Assembly: GCF_010669305.1 (NCBI RefSeq)
Contig: NZ_CP048649.1
Span: 3,224,001-3,288,000 of the forward strand
Origin: Aminipila butyrica
GTDB lineage: Bacteria > Bacillota > Clostridia > Peptostreptococcales > Anaerovoracaceae
Reading direction: 5' to 3'
Length of the DNA: 64,000 bases
Of the stretch, positions 44,121-53,849 are shown piece after piece (position 1 is the first letter of the stretch; every line of letters begins with the position of its first letter). The position numbers and the translations under genes are program-made. The notes beneath the pieces were generated by a model. That model was not told the DNA's origin. It saw nothing but the letters and a program-made list of their open reading frames with translations, and did no database searches.

Positions 44121-45071
44121 ATGAACGCGACAACAAATATGGACTGCATCGACAGCGGTACCGAAAACTGCCCCTGCTATCTGGCTGCCACAGGGGACTG
44201 CCTCATATGCAGCAGATTGCAGGGAAAAGACTACTGTGACTGCCTGTGGAAAGGCGTTTGCATATACAACGAATTTACTCAAAACGGGGAACGCATCAAC
44301 AACCCCCGCCGGGACTTCAGCGCCCGAATTCTATCTAAAGAAACGTATTTGGAAGACCTATTTGCCTTAACCCTGTCTGTCGGACGAGGCTTTGCTCTAA
44401 AAGCAGCCGTCCCTGGCAGCTACGTATTCTTACAGGCTCCCGATACCCCAGCCTATTACCAAACGCCCATTTCCGTTATGAGCGCCGATGGAGCCCAAGG
44501 TACCATCACGCTGCTGATCAAAGGTATTTCCGCCAAGACCAAAGCCATCTGTGCCCAGGAGGAAGAGCTGATTCTTCGGGGAGTTTACCGAGGAGGCATT
44601 TCCCAGCTGGAGTCCATTCGAGGCAGGTTTGGTCGTCTTTTACCAGATAGCAAACTGCTAGTCTTGACAAAAGGTGTAGGCTTTGCCCCCGCTGTCAACC
44701 TGCTGCACTGGGCAGGCAAGGAGGCGGTATCCGCTCTATTAGTGGATACCGATAAGCTGGCAGAGGCGGCGGTTTGGGAGAACCTGCCGTCGGACTTCCC
44801 TCGGGAGCAGGTTCGGTTAACCAGCCTAAGCGAGTATCTGGAAGCAGAGAAATTTCAACAATTGATAGAGGAAACCCGTTGTACGGCCTTGGTGGTTTTA
44901 GCCTCCGATTTCTACATCGAAGAGATTCGCCGCTTGCTGGCTAGTATGCCAGAGCCTCCGGCCTTAATTTCCAGTAAAAATGCGAATCTATGCTGTGGAG
45001 AAGGTATATGCGGAGCCTGCAGCTGCGTATCTGCCGACGGAACCGTCCATAAGCGCTGCAAGTGCCTATAA
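44121..45071 (+). CDS. sulfide/dihydroorotate dehydrogenase-like FAD/NAD and iron-sulfur protein
   Basis: A 316-residue flavoprotein related to PyrK and NfnA. An N-terminal cysteine cluster (eight Cys in residues 9-47, for example CPCYLAATGDCLICSRLQG and DYCDCLWKGVC) may hold one or two iron-sulfur clusters. A ferredoxin-reductase-like FAD domain follows (about 60-150) and an NAD domain (150-280). The C-terminal CCGEGICGACSC...CKC is the PyrK-type 2Fe-2S site. It likely passes electrons between NAD(P)H, flavin and ferredoxin-like partners. No partner subunit is adjacent. GGGAGG precedes the ATG. Confidence 0.85.
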   Translation: MNATTNMDCIDSGTENCPCYLAATGDCLICSRLQGKDYCDCLWKGVCIYNEFTQNGERINNPRRDFSARILSKETYLEDLFALTLSVGRGFALKAAVPGSYVFLQAPDTPAYYQTPISVMSADGAQGTITLLIKGISAKTKAICAQEEELILRGVYRGGISQLESIRGRFGRLLPDSKLLVLTKGVGFAPAVNLLHWAGKEAVSALLVDTDKLAEAAVWENLPSDFPREQVRLTSLSEYLEAEKFQQLIEETRCTALVVLASDFYIEEIRRLLASMPEPPALISSKNANLCCGEGICGACSCVSADGTVHKRCKCL

Positions 45072-45085
45072 TTCGTCAGCAACAG

Positions 45086-45138
45086 AAAAAAATCCGGATA
45101 AGAGAACAACCTTTTATGGTTTCTTGTCCGGCATTTTT
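45086..45138 (+). terminator. terminator after the iron-sulfur flavoprotein gene
   Basis: CCGGATAAGA pairs with TCTTGTCCGG, extended inward by AACC/GGTT, and is followed by CATTTTTG. Confidence 0.75.
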
Positions 45139-45158
45139 GTTATTAGGATTATTCTATT

Positions 45159-45869
45159 TCAGGAGAAACTTAAATCTAATTCCCGGTTTTGTTTATCTAC
45201 ACAACCGGTTTTCACCTCACATTGAAAAAGTTTGTTTAGAGCAACGGATAACTCAAGGGCGACCTGTTCTACCATAGCATGATTAAAACCAATAAAGCCG
45301 TCAATGGGAAAAAATACATAAGACGTTTTCCCCGTTATCTTCCCATGCTCACTTTGGCGCCATGTCCAACGTCTGGTTCGAACCTGATGACCAACGGCAT
45401 AGACTACTTCTCCGGGCGAGACGACTTCTTCCTCGTTTGCTCCAAAAGGTAAAAAGGTGTCGCCGTCTACGGAATAGCGCATTTCAATATCTTCCGGAGA
45501 GCAGCCAAGGTCATGGGTTCCCATGGGGATTACATGTTTCAGGGAAATGGCATTATTTAAATCGACTAAAGGGTTGATATGCGGAAGCTCTTTTCCTTTT
45601 GCAATCCGAGAGAACATGGCTTCAACTGAGCAACGAAACTTATTGGGATTCATCCCAAGTGCTTGGAACGCTTCTCGGTAAGGCAATATCTCCTCTGCCT
45701 CCTTTACCTTGATATTCTCAAACTTTACCTTCGCAGAGGCCACAGCCTCGTCTAACAAGGTTGCAATCTGTGGGTTTATATTACTGTTATCGACACCTTT
45801 TGCAACAACAACGCCAACCATTAAGTCGGGAATCCGATCAAAAATTTCTTTTTCTATTCTAAATTTCAC
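45159..45869 (-). CDS. B3/B4 tRNA-binding domain protein
   Basis: A 236-residue stand-alone B3/4 domain like that of phenylalanyl-tRNA synthetase beta chain. It shows MVGVVVAKGVDNS, YREAFQALGMNPNKFRCSVEA and INPLVDLNNAISLKHVIPMG, all typical of the family. Such proteins may edit misacylated tRNA or bind aminoacyl compounds; function is not established. The start is GTG 45869, with AAAGGAG eight bases upstream. It is convergent with the flavoprotein gene. Confidence 0.85.
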   Translation of the reverse strand: MKFRIEKEIFDRIPDLMVGVVVAKGVDNSNINPQIATLLDEAVASAKVKFENIKVKEAEEILPYREAFQALGMNPNKFRCSVEAMFSRIAKGKELPHINPLVDLNNAISLKHVIPMGTHDLGCSPEDIEMRYSVDGDTFLPFGANEEEVVSPGEVVYAVGHQVRTRRWTWRQSEHGKITGKTSYVFFPIDGFIGFNHAMVEQVALELSVALNKLFQCEVKTGCVDKQNRELDLSFS

Positions 45870-45964
45870 AGTTTGTGCTCCTTTCGGCTCTTGTCTTTAG
45901 TACCAATCCGCTCAAATTGCCCTTATGATGCTGGACTTAGAAACAGCAGTCTGCTTTTAGTCGC

Positions 45965-47200
45965 TTATTTGCTTTCCAACAGGTACACGTCATCCGGAGT
46001 AATCCGCCGTTCTGGCGTGTAAATAGCCCAATCGGTTATGAGTTCCCAGGGATATTGACCCGTATCTCCCTTGTGGAGATCAGCTATGTAATAAGGCTCC
46101 TGGGTCAACTTGGCGGTCATTCCTTCCCGCCCCATCCCCAAGACTTCAAACCAGATGTGCTCCGTGGACAAATCTTCTGAGCGATGGGCTTCATCAATCT
46201 CCAAGCCCAATTTCACCTGAATAGTACTTTCTTCCTTGCCAAAGGCCTTCTGCATGTATTCCAGCCGCTCCAACGCCAAAGCCTTCATCCGCTTCGTCTC
46301 TCCAGTGGTCAGCATATAGATCGGGTTGCCCGCCAAATGCTCGTCATAGAGAGATAAGGCACCGTAAGTCCCCTGCTGAAAGTCCTCATAGGATGGATAA
46401 ACAAAAATAGCACTGGTATGACCGTTGTGGCTTTCCTCTCGATCGTTCTTTCCCCCCAGCATATGGGGGGCATATAGTTCCACCGCCTGCTCCCATGGTA
46501 CTAAAGTACCTACCAGGCTTTCCTCACTGGTGAGATGGGCCAGGAATAGGGGCTCCAAAGGCCCCAAGGGTTCTTCCATCTCCAGCAGCCGGTTGGCCAT
46601 CATCTCCATTACCGAATAATGGCTTTGATACACGGCTTTGGAGGAATGGAGCACTTCCAGTTCTGTAATCCCGCAGCGGTTCAATCCATGGCTGTGAAGC
46701 CACACTAAATCGTCCTCGGGGTCACTTACAGCTTGAACGGTGTAAATATACCGGGGAGCCGGCGGAATCTTGGAGGAAGCCGCCAGGGCTGCCCAGCGGC
46801 CGGATAAAATCTTTTCTGAGCTGTCGTCAAAGACGGCCAGCTTCTCTGGTAACAGGGCGTGGATAATCCGCAGCTGTGCATGGTAAGAAGCCAAGGCATC
46901 TGCCCCGTAGGTCATCTCCACCGCCAAACCAATTTCCATCTGCTGCAAAGCCTCTATATCTACGTCAGGAAAAGCGTGCAAAGATCGGTACAACTCCGGA
47001 ACTTGAAATCCTGTGGGATATAGCTCCACCGAATAGTCTGCCTGATCTATCTGGAGCCGCAGCTTCATCACTTCCTCTTCCATCGTCGCCTGGCAGATTT
47101 GGATGCCATCTGCTTGGGAGAGTCTGGTCATCATGCCGTCCAAATCCATCAACTCTTCCTCCAGGACGGGTACAGCCAACATATGGGATATGTCCCTCAT
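45965..47200 (-). CDS. DUF4026/DUF2314-like protein
   Basis: A 411-residue soluble protein of unknown function. The N-terminal 300 residues resemble DUF4026; the C-terminal segment EHIWFEVLGMGREGMTAKLT and DLHKGDTGQYPWELITDWAI resembles DUF2314, a small domain for surface display of water or ligand with the conserved HIWFE. It has no signal peptide. GGAGG precedes ATG 47200. It is the last gene of the mtnA-eamA-scpA-scpB group, separated from scpB by 44 bases. Confidence 0.65.
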   Translation of the reverse strand: MRDISHMLAVPVLEEELMDLDGMMTRLSQADGIQICQATMEEEVMKLRLQIDQADYSVELYPTGFQVPELYRSLHAFPDVDIEALQQMEIGLAVEMTYGADALASYHAQLRIIHALLPEKLAVFDDSSEKILSGRWAALAASSKIPPAPRYIYTVQAVSDPEDDLVWLHSHGLNRCGITELEVLHSSKAVYQSHYSVMEMMANRLLEMEEPLGPLEPLFLAHLTSEESLVGTLVPWEQAVELYAPHMLGGKNDREESHNGHTSAIFVYPSYEDFQQGTYGALSLYDEHLAGNPIYMLTTGETKRMKALALERLEYMQKAFGKEESTIQVKLGLEIDEAHRSEDLSTEHIWFEVLGMGREGMTAKLTQEPYYIADLHKGDTGQYPWELITDWAIYTPERRITPDDVYLLESK

Positions 47201-47244
47201 GATTTACCTCCATCTTACTTTTTAACTATTATTATTACTACCCA

Positions 47245-47826
47245 TCAAAAGTCTAACTTAATTTGTTGGGCATACACCTCATCCTCTGGATCCTCTGCCG
47301 TAACAGCGCTTTCTATGTTCTCAATGTCCGGCAAATCTCGGATATTTTCAAACCCAAAATGTCCTAAAAAGGCATCGGTCGTCCCGTATAAGATAGGGCG
47401 GCCAATACCATTGGAACGGCCCTTTTCTTGAATTAACTCCTTTTTCAACAGGCCTTCTATCACCCGGTCGCACTTAATGCCTCGGATGGAATCAATTTCG
47501 CCTTTTGTGATGGGTTGCTTATAGGCAATGATTGCCAAGACCTCCAAAGCCGACTGAGACAGCTTTTTCTCTTTTACTGGCGTACACAGCCGTTCAATGT
47601 AAGGCGCATTGTCTCCATTCGTAATAAATTGAAAGGTCTTGTTAATCTCAATAATGCGGATGCCCCGCCCCTCCTGCTCATATTCCTGTTTTAATTCCAA
47701 GAAACAGTCGTAAGCCTCCTTCCAGCTGATATCGAACACATCTGCTGCGGTCTTCACGTCCAGAGGCTCCCCCCAGACAAACATCATGGATTCAAAGGCG
47801 GACTTAATCGTCTTTTTGGTCGTCAT
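47245..47826 (-). CDS. scpB: segregation and condensation protein B
   Basis: A 193-residue kleisin-associated winged-helix protein of the SMC condensin. It shows SAFESMMFVWGEPLDVKTAA, LSQSALEVLAIIAYKQPITK, IDSIRGIKCDRVIEGLLKKE and GRPILYGTTDAFLGHFG. The start overlaps scpA by 23 bases, with AAAGGAG upstream, so the two are coupled. Confidence 0.95.
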   Translation of the reverse strand: MTTKKTIKSAFESMMFVWGEPLDVKTAADVFDISWKEAYDCFLELKQEYEQEGRGIRIIEINKTFQFITNGDNAPYIERLCTPVKEKKLSQSALEVLAIIAYKQPITKGEIDSIRGIKCDRVIEGLLKKELIQEKGRSNGIGRPILYGTTDAFLGHFGFENIRDLPDIENIESAVTAEDPEDEVYAQQIKLDF

Positions 47827-48598
47827 TCGCTTCTCCTTTTTCCCCGTATTCTTCTTCCCCAGGAAGGACTAATTCCAAGGACATCTCTCCAAAGGAGTGA
47901 TGCTGCTCCACGCGCACCAGACGGTCTCGAATCATCTGCAGCATAGACGTGAAGGTCAGCACCACGTCATATCGGTTTCCAGATGGAGGAACCAATTCCT
48001 TAAAAAACACCTGCCGGAAGCTATGTCTTTTAAAGAAATCTACAATATATTGAACCTTCATCTCGACACTCTGTTTCTGCCGCTCTACTCTGGTATAATG
48101 ACGGCGCACTTCATCTACCCGCTGTTTCTTCCGCAGGAACAAGTTGAAGGCCGATACAAACCGCCGGATGTCCAGGGATAACAGCTGGTCTGCTTCTCCC
48201 ACGTAAGGCTGTAAGTCTTCTTTAGGTTTCTGAAAGCAACGCATTTTTTCCTGCTGATACGTCTCCAGCAGGCTGGCAGCTGCCTTGAATTTTTTATATT
48301 CCAAGATTTGCTCCACCAGTTCATTCCGAGGGTCTTCTTCCTGTTCAAATCCATTCTCCAGAGGTACGCTCCGGGGCAAAAGCATCTTGGATTTAATCTC
48401 AATAAGAGATGCGGCCAGCACCATAAATTCCGTTGCCACATTGACATCAGCTTCCTTCATCTGTTCCACATAGGATAGATACTGGCTGGTAATCTCCGCT
48501 ACCTGTATATCATATATGTTCATTTCTGCCCGCTCAATCAGATAGACCAGCAGGTCAAAAGGTCCTTCAAAGATATCCAGTTTTACTTTATACCCCAT
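47804..48598 (-). CDS. scpA: segregation and condensation protein A
   Basis: A 264-residue kleisin that bridges SMC heads. It starts MGYKVKLDIFEGPFDLLVYL and has IYDIQVAEITSQYLSYVEQM and VMAASLIEIKSKMLLP-like AASLIEIKSKMLLPR. ATG 48598 is preferred because GGGGG lies seven bases upstream. Its start overlaps the end of the EamA gene by 11 bases. Confidence 0.95.
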   Translation of the reverse strand: MGYKVKLDIFEGPFDLLVYLIERAEMNIYDIQVAEITSQYLSYVEQMKEADVNVATEFMVLAASLIEIKSKMLLPRSVPLENGFEQEEDPRNELVEQILEYKKFKAAASLLETYQQEKMRCFQKPKEDLQPYVGEADQLLSLDIRRFVSAFNLFLRKKQRVDEVRRHYTRVERQKQSVEMKVQYIVDFFKRHSFRQVFFKELVPPSGNRYDVVLTFTSMLQMIRDRLVRVEQHHSFGEMSLELVLPGEEEYGEKGEANDDQKDD

Positions 48599-49472
48599 GA
48601 TGATCCCCCTCATGTCTGGTGTAGTAAGTCACCCCGGCTACGATAGTCAGCCCGCCGATCACCTGCCACAGGGAAGGAATCTCCGCAAAGAGCACTACCG
48701 CCAAACCAGTGGCAATAAAGGTCTCCAAATTTTCGCAGGTAGCTATGTAGAGTGCCGAGGTATAGCCTAGACACCAGTTGAAGACTGCGTGTGCCCCAAT
48801 CTGACACACCATAGCCATAACAAATATCCAGAACATATCCTCCGTGCTATAGCCGGTAAAGGGGGTCTTGGTTACCAGCATGCCCAAGGCAAAGGTCAGC
48901 CAGCAGAAGAAAAATACAAAGAACACATACACCGCCGCCGGGATGCCCTTGCGGAACTTATTCCCCGCCATCAGATACAGGCCGATGAACAAGGCTGCAA
49001 ACAAGCTCATAACGTCCCCAAACAACACCTCCGAGGATATGCTATAATCGCTGCCGGAGATAATAACACTGCCGATAAAGGCGACGACGACCCCCGCCAC
49101 CGCTTTTTTATTGGTTTTCTCCTTAAAGATAAATACAGAAATCAACAAAATCATAAAGGGATCGGTCATGGCGAGGACGGTGGCACTGGCCACGCTGGTG
49201 TGCCCTACGCCCGTAAACCAGGAGAAAAAATGGCCTGCCAGAAATATCCCGGCTATAGCACAGCCGCCCAGCTGTTTCTTGGTCAGGGTCATCACTTCTT
49301 GCCGATGCCGAACCAGCGTAATTCCTGCAAAAATAGGAAGGGCAAAGGTCAGCCGGTAAAAACCAATAGCCATAGGGGGTGCAGAGGTCAGCCGTACAAA
49401 GATAGATGAAAAGGCGGCTGCTATAACTGCTAAAATTACAACTTTTTTTACATTTCGTTCAAAGATATTCAT
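48588..49472 (-). CDS. EamA/DMT-family transporter
   Basis: A 294-residue drug/metabolite transporter with ten predicted helices and two EamA repeats (SSIFVRLTSAPPMAIGFYRL in the first, QIGAHAVFNWCLGYTSALY in the second). Substrate unknown; position between mtnA and scpA in one coupled operon (ATGA overlap with mtnA) gives a weak hint toward methionine salvage metabolites. Confidence 0.88.
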   Translation of the reverse strand: MNIFERNVKKVVILAVIAAAFSSIFVRLTSAPPMAIGFYRLTFALPIFAGITLVRHRQEVMTLTKKQLGGCAIAGIFLAGHFFSWFTGVGHTSVASATVLAMTDPFMILLISVFIFKEKTNKKAVAGVVVAFIGSVIISGSDYSISSEVLFGDVMSLFAALFIGLYLMAGNKFRKGIPAAVYVFFVFFFCWLTFALGMLVTKTPFTGYSTEDMFWIFVMAMVCQIGAHAVFNWCLGYTSALYIATCENLETFIATGLAVVLFAEIPSLWQVIGGLTIVAGVTYYTRHEGDHHGV

Positions 49473-50551
49473 GCTTTTTCCTCGCTTGCAGGCCCTTGCT
49501 CGGCAAAGAGCTTGGGCAAATTCACGTCATAAGGTGGATAGACAATGCTTTTTTCCGTAACCACGGCAGTAATGTATTTAGCGTCAGTCACATCGAAAGC
49601 TGGATTATAGGTCTTGATTCCATCTGGAGCCATGGGCTTTTCATACCACATTTTGTATACCTCTTCCCCCTTGCGCTCCTCAATATGGATGTCTGCACCC
49701 GTAGGCGTGTTCAGGTCGATAGTCGACGTTGGTACAAACATATAGAAGGGGATATTGTATTCTCGCGCCAGAATAGCCACGCCAGAGGTGCCGATTTTGT
49801 TGGCTCCGTCTCCGTTAGCCGCCATCCGATCGCAACCTACCACTACTGCCTGAATCCAGCCATTTTTCATCACGATGGAAGCCATGTTATCGCAGATTAG
49901 CGTCACATCCATCCCAGCCTTGTCCAACTCCCAAGCCGTTAGTCTGGCTCCTTGAAGCAGCGGCCTGGTTTCATCGGCAAAGACCTTAAAATCATAGCCT
50001 TGCTCTTGTCCCAAATAAAGAGGAGCCAAACAAGTCCCGTATTTGGCTGTGGCAATCGTGCCCGCATTACAGTGGGTGAGGATGCCCATCCCCGGTTTTA
50101 GCAGAGAAAGGCCATAGGTGCCCATGGCGTGGCAGGCGGCCACGTCTTCCTCATAAATGCACTTCGCTTCTTCTTTCAACTGCTGCTTTATGTGCTCCAA
50201 GTCCCAAGCAGCTCCCCGCATGGAGAGCAGCTTGTCCTCCATGCGGTTTAGGGCCCAAAACAAGTTTACCGCTGTGGGCCGGGAAGTAGCCAGGTATTCC
50301 TTTACCTCATGAAATTGCTGAAAAAAGTCCTCAAAATCTGCTCCCTGCAACTCCCTGGTGCAAACGTAGAGCCCCCAGGCTGCCGCCACACCAATAGCCG
50401 GCGCCCCCCGAACTTTCAGCTTGTAGATAGCCTCCCACAAGTCTTCCTTGGTCCGAATAGGCTCGTATACCTCCTGTCCTGGCAGCAGCGTTTGGTCCAA
50501 TAAATACAGAGTCTCTTCTTCATATTTTATAGGCGATACAAAAGATGTCAT
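49469..50551 (-). CDS. mtnA: S-methyl-5-thioribose-1-phosphate isomerase
   Basis: A 360-residue aldose-ketose isomerase of methionine salvage, related to eIF2B. It has RGAPAIGVAAAWGLYV, the catalytic Cys in ILTHCNAGTIATAKYGT and the catalytic Asp in VVGCDRMAANGDGANKIGT. ATG 50551 follows GGAGGAGAG. Alternative members of the fold act on other 1-phosphates, but the motif fit is good. No other mtn genes are adjacent. Confidence 0.93.
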   Translation of the reverse strand: MTSFVSPIKYEEETLYLLDQTLLPGQEVYEPIRTKEDLWEAIYKLKVRGAPAIGVAAAWGLYVCTRELQGADFEDFFQQFHEVKEYLATSRPTAVNLFWALNRMEDKLLSMRGAAWDLEHIKQQLKEEAKCIYEEDVAACHAMGTYGLSLLKPGMGILTHCNAGTIATAKYGTCLAPLYLGQEQGYDFKVFADETRPLLQGARLTAWELDKAGMDVTLICDNMASIVMKNGWIQAVVVGCDRMAANGDGANKIGTSGVAILAREYNIPFYMFVPTSTIDLNTPTGADIHIEERKGEEVYKMWYEKPMAPDGIKTYNPAFDVTDAKYITAVVTEKSIVYPPYDVNLPKLFAEQGPASEEKA

Positions 50552-50587
50552 CTCTCCTCCTCCACATGGCAAATCCGTCTTTTCAAA

Positions 50588-51463
50588 TTATTTGTTATTC
50601 ATATTTTCCATTAGTTTCACGGCGCTTTCAGTGGCTGCAATCCCCCCCAAGGCGGTCTCTCGCAGCTGCATCGGCAGCATCTTGCCCACTTTATACATGG
50701 CTTCCACTACCTCATCTGCGTCCATGTAGCTCTGAACGCCGGCCATGGCCAAGTCTGCACTGAGCAATGCGTTTACCGCTTGAGACGCATTCCGCTGGGC
50801 ACAGGGAATCTGTACCAAGCCGCCCACTGGATCACAGACCAGCCCCATGATATTCATCAGGCAAAGGCTGAAAGCAATCACGGACTGGGCCGGGGTACCA
50901 CCCCACAGTTCCACTGCAGCTGCCGAAGCCATGGCAGCTGCCACGCCGCATTCGGCCTGACAGCCACCTTCTGCTCCGGCCACAGTAGCATTTTCCGTGA
51001 CGATAGCCCCCAGACCGGAAGCCGTCAGCAAAGCCAGCAAAGTCTTCTCCTCCGAAGCCCCTTGCCGTTCTGCCACCGATAGAATGACCGCCGGAACGAT
51101 TCCGCAGGATCCCGCTGTAGGCATGGCACAGATTTTTCCCATAGAAGCATTCACCTCGCTGGAGGATAAGGCTCTGGCCATAACCAAATTAACAAAAGAT
51201 CCGCAGAGGGTATCTGACTGGCCGGTAGCGTATCCGTACTGGGCAGCAGCGATGCCGCAGATTAAATTGCCCTCTGGGCTGGTGGGCTGCTCCAGCGCCT
51301 TTTCCGCTGAGTTCTTCATGACCTCATAGCGAGAAGCCATAACCGACAAAATTTCCGCCGGGCTCTTCTCACTGTGCTTGACTTCATTATCTAATATAAT
51401 CTGAGATAGACTCACTTGCCTGTCTTCCGCCAGAGCCAGCAGCCCTTTAATGTTTTTATACAT
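50588..51463 (-). CDS. sdaAA: L-serine ammonia-lyase, iron-sulfur, alpha subunit
   Basis: A 291-residue catalytic subunit converting L-serine to pyruvate and ammonia with a 4Fe-4S cluster. Cluster cysteines are in PTAGSCGIVPAVI, GCQAECGVAAAM and LVCDPVGGLVQIPCAQRNA. The ATG follows AAAGGAAG, 17 bases after sdaAB. Serine deamination feeding pyruvate fits an amino-acid-fermenting lifestyle. Confidence 0.95.
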   Translation of the reverse strand: MYKNIKGLLALAEDRQVSLSQIILDNEVKHSEKSPAEILSVMASRYEVMKNSAEKALEQPTSPEGNLICGIAAAQYGYATGQSDTLCGSFVNLVMARALSSSEVNASMGKICAMPTAGSCGIVPAVILSVAERQGASEEKTLLALLTASGLGAIVTENATVAGAEGGCQAECGVAAAMASAAAVELWGGTPAQSVIAFSLCLMNIMGLVCDPVGGLVQIPCAQRNASQAVNALLSADLAMAGVQSYMDADEVVEAMYKVGKMLPMQLRETALGGIAATESAVKLMENMNNK

Positions 51464-51480
51464 AATGCTTCCTTTCTCCT

Positions 51481-52146
51481 TTATGCACAGGCAATGAACC
51501 GCACAATTTGAATGTACGGGTGCTCCTTGAGCTTTTGCAAAATGGTTTCATCAATGGAGTCATCAATTTCGATAACACAGATGGCATCTTGCTTCTTCTG
51601 CATGCGGCTGACCTTCATGGTAGCAATATTGATATCGCTGTCTGCCAGCACGGTAGCCACATGACTGATAACGCCTTTTTGATCGTTCTGTTTAACGAAA
51701 ATAGTGGGCAGCTGACCGCTGATACCAATTTCATAGCCATCAATCTTGACGATACGCACATTCCCTCCGCCGATGGAGGCCCCTTGAACCGTCGTCTTTA
51801 CCTGACCTTCCTTAAAGAAGGTAATCAGCACGGAGTTTTCGTGGGCACCATCCAGTTCCACCGGATAAAACTCAAACTCAATTTGGGCTTGTCCCGCCAG
51901 TTCAAAGGAACGAGAAATGTCCTCATCATCCTCCCGAATGCCCAAGACTCCCGCCAATAAGGCCTTGTCTGTGCCGTGGCCTTTGCCGGTCTTCTCAAAG
52001 GAACCGTAAAGTCCGAAAGTCACCCGCTCAAAATCTCCGTTGACAATCTGACGGGCAATGCGGCCAATCTTGGCAGCTCCCGCCGTATGAGAGCTGGAAG
52101 GTCCGATCATTACCGGCCCTGCCACCTGAAAAATGCTGGTATTCAT
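51481..52146 (-). CDS. sdaAB: L-serine ammonia-lyase, iron-sulfur, beta subunit
   Basis: A 221-residue subunit with the N-terminal VAGPVMIGPSSSHTAGAAKI and FGLYGSFEKTGKGHGTDKAL of the beta family and a C-terminal ACT domain (ISHVATVLADSDINIATMKV). First gene of the pair; a clear promoter lies about 100 bases upstream. Confidence 0.95.
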   Translation of the reverse strand: MNTSIFQVAGPVMIGPSSSHTAGAAKIGRIARQIVNGDFERVTFGLYGSFEKTGKGHGTDKALLAGVLGIREDDEDISRSFELAGQAQIEFEFYPVELDGAHENSVLITFFKEGQVKTTVQGASIGGGNVRIVKIDGYEIGISGQLPTIFVKQNDQKGVISHVATVLADSDINIATMKVSRMQKKQDAICVIEIDDSIDETILQKLKEHPYIQIVRFIACA

Positions 52147-52249
52147 CTATCTGATTCTCCTTTCGTTGCTTCCCCCGTTAAAAGCCCTTGACCCATCTAT
52201 CTTCTGCCGGCTTTTTCTTATTCTGCCCGCATTTTAATCACATACTAGT

Positions 52250-52278
52250 ATTATACTTGCAGCCATGAAGATTTACAA
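52250..52278 (-). promoter_or_regulatory. promoter of the serine dehydratase operon
   Basis: On the minus strand TTGTAA (52278-52273), 17 bp and TATAAT (52255-52250) form a strong sigma-A-type promoter. No operator or riboswitch is recognised between it and the sdaAB start. Confidence 0.75.
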
Positions 52279-52348
52279 ATTTTTCTTCATGGAAACACCC
52301 ATATTTTCACCGACCTATTTGTTTATATGGATTGAAATATATTTAGGC

Positions 52349-52381
52349 AGGCAGCAAAAAACCGAGGCATGGCCCCGGTCT
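52349..52381 (-). terminator. terminator of the lytic transglycosylase gene
   Basis: ACCGGGGCC and GGCCTCGGT-like arms (GCCTCGGT) pair around ATG on the minus strand and are followed by TTTTTT. It lies about 95 bases after the stop. Confidence 0.7.
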
Positions 52382-52475
52382 TCTGCTTTTCTATACTATA
52401 TGCTTTTATGGTCGTGATTTTTTTAATTTTCTTTCTGCTTCAGCGGTCGTTCTCCCGCATGGGCCCACTGTTCAG

Positions 52476-53570
52476 TTAATTATATCCGTTTACAGAAAGA
52501 AAATTTTGTACTCCGCTGTATGCCGACATAACTCTAGTGGCATAGGCGTTGGAGTAGGTTCCCCGGCTGACGCTGGCGGAGCCTTGGTTGTACGCAGACA
52601 GCGCTTTCGCCCGGTCTCCGTTGTAATTTGTCAAGCCAGTGCCGATCATGCAGGCCCCCACCGTAATGTTGGTCCGCGGATCTTTCAGCTGCTGAGCTGA
52701 CACGCCGAATCCAGCTGCCGTAGACGGCATAATCTGCATCATTCCAATGGCTCCACTTCTGGATACCACTCCGGCGTTGAAGGTACTCTCCTTCTGTGCA
52801 ATAGCCAGAAGCAGGTTGACATCTACCTTGTATACAGTAGCGGCCCGCTGAAACATGAACACTAAGTCCTGTGCATACGAGGTCGACAAACTGCCGTTGT
52901 AATTTAATATATAGTTGACCAGCCCTCGGTTGTGCCTGGATGCCGATTCGCTCCAGAAGCTTTGGGCGGACTTGCCTTCAACGGTGCTCATACATAGGCC
53001 GTAGTACGGATCGTAGTATAAGTTCCAGTTGAAAACTTTGGTGTTGCCCATCGCCTTTGCAGGGATGAACACATACTTTCCAATTGCCAATACTGGCATT
53101 CCTTCTAAATTCACTTCTTCGACTAATATTTCAGGCGCTTCTATTACTTCACCGTCCTCCTCTTGGACTTCGGCTACTGCCTCTTTTTCATCTGAAAGTT
53201 CTTGATAAGCTAATACTTTGACATCGGGCAGAATCTGCAGCTTGATATCATAGCCGTTGTTCTTGGCCCAATCCTTTGTGATGGTCTTTTGAGTTTCTTC
53301 CGTTTTTAGAAGTTTTAATGTGCGGCTTTCCCAGTCCATTTCTGCTTTAAATCCACAGATATTTCCCATATCTGCACTTAATGGAATGTAAGTCGTGCCT
53401 TTATAAAGGAAGAACGGATATTGAAGGTTGTAGTTTACAACCTCACTTCCATTTATAACGACTTTCTTGTTAAAAAAATCTCCTTGAACGTAGTCTTCAG
53501 CATATATAGAAATTGATGAGAAAAGTACAATGGTCAATGAAAGCCACACAGATATAAGCTTCTTTGCCAT
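52476..53570 (-). CDS. exported lytic transglycosylase (SLT domain)
   Basis: A 364-residue secreted protein. The signal peptide (LISVWLSLTIVLFSSISIYA) is followed by a region like the copper-amine-oxidase N-terminal stalk (VVINGSEVV...FFLYKGTTYIPLSADMG), an acidic linker near residue 135, and a C-terminal SLT lysozyme-like domain from about 235: LLAIAQKESTFNAGVVSRSG with the catalytic Glu, IGMMQIMPSTAAGFGV and ALSAYNQGS. It cleaves peptidoglycan outside the cell. Monocistronic. Confidence 0.88.
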   Translation of the reverse strand: MAKKLISVWLSLTIVLFSSISIYAEDYVQGDFFNKKVVINGSEVVNYNLQYPFFLYKGTTYIPLSADMGNICGFKAEMDWESRTLKLLKTEETQKTITKDWAKNNGYDIKLQILPDVKVLAYQELSDEKEAVAEVQEEDGEVIEAPEILVEEVNLEGMPVLAIGKYVFIPAKAMGNTKVFNWNLYYDPYYGLCMSTVEGKSAQSFWSESASRHNRGLVNYILNYNGSLSTSYAQDLVFMFQRAATVYKVDVNLLLAIAQKESTFNAGVVSRSGAIGMMQIMPSTAAGFGVSAQQLKDPRTNITVGACMIGTGLTNYNGDRAKALSAYNQGSASVSRGTYSNAYATRVMSAYSGVQNFLSVNGYN

Positions 53571-53849
53571 ACCTTGCTTTCCCTCTCTTTCTTTCTTGTC
53601 TTTTCATAAGACATTTTTTATTATAGCACTTATAAACAAAAAGTATACCTTTTTGCTTATTTTCAGAAAATTATACCATATGTAAGCCATAACTAACTCG
53701 TGCATTTTTCAAGGTTTGCTTCTACTATGTTCTTTTAAAAAAACTTTATTTTAGGTATTGACATAACAAATATGCGCTTCCTTATTTGTAATAATATTCC
53801 TAAATTTCCACCCTTTCAAACCCCTATTTTCTCCTTAAATCGGCTCTGT

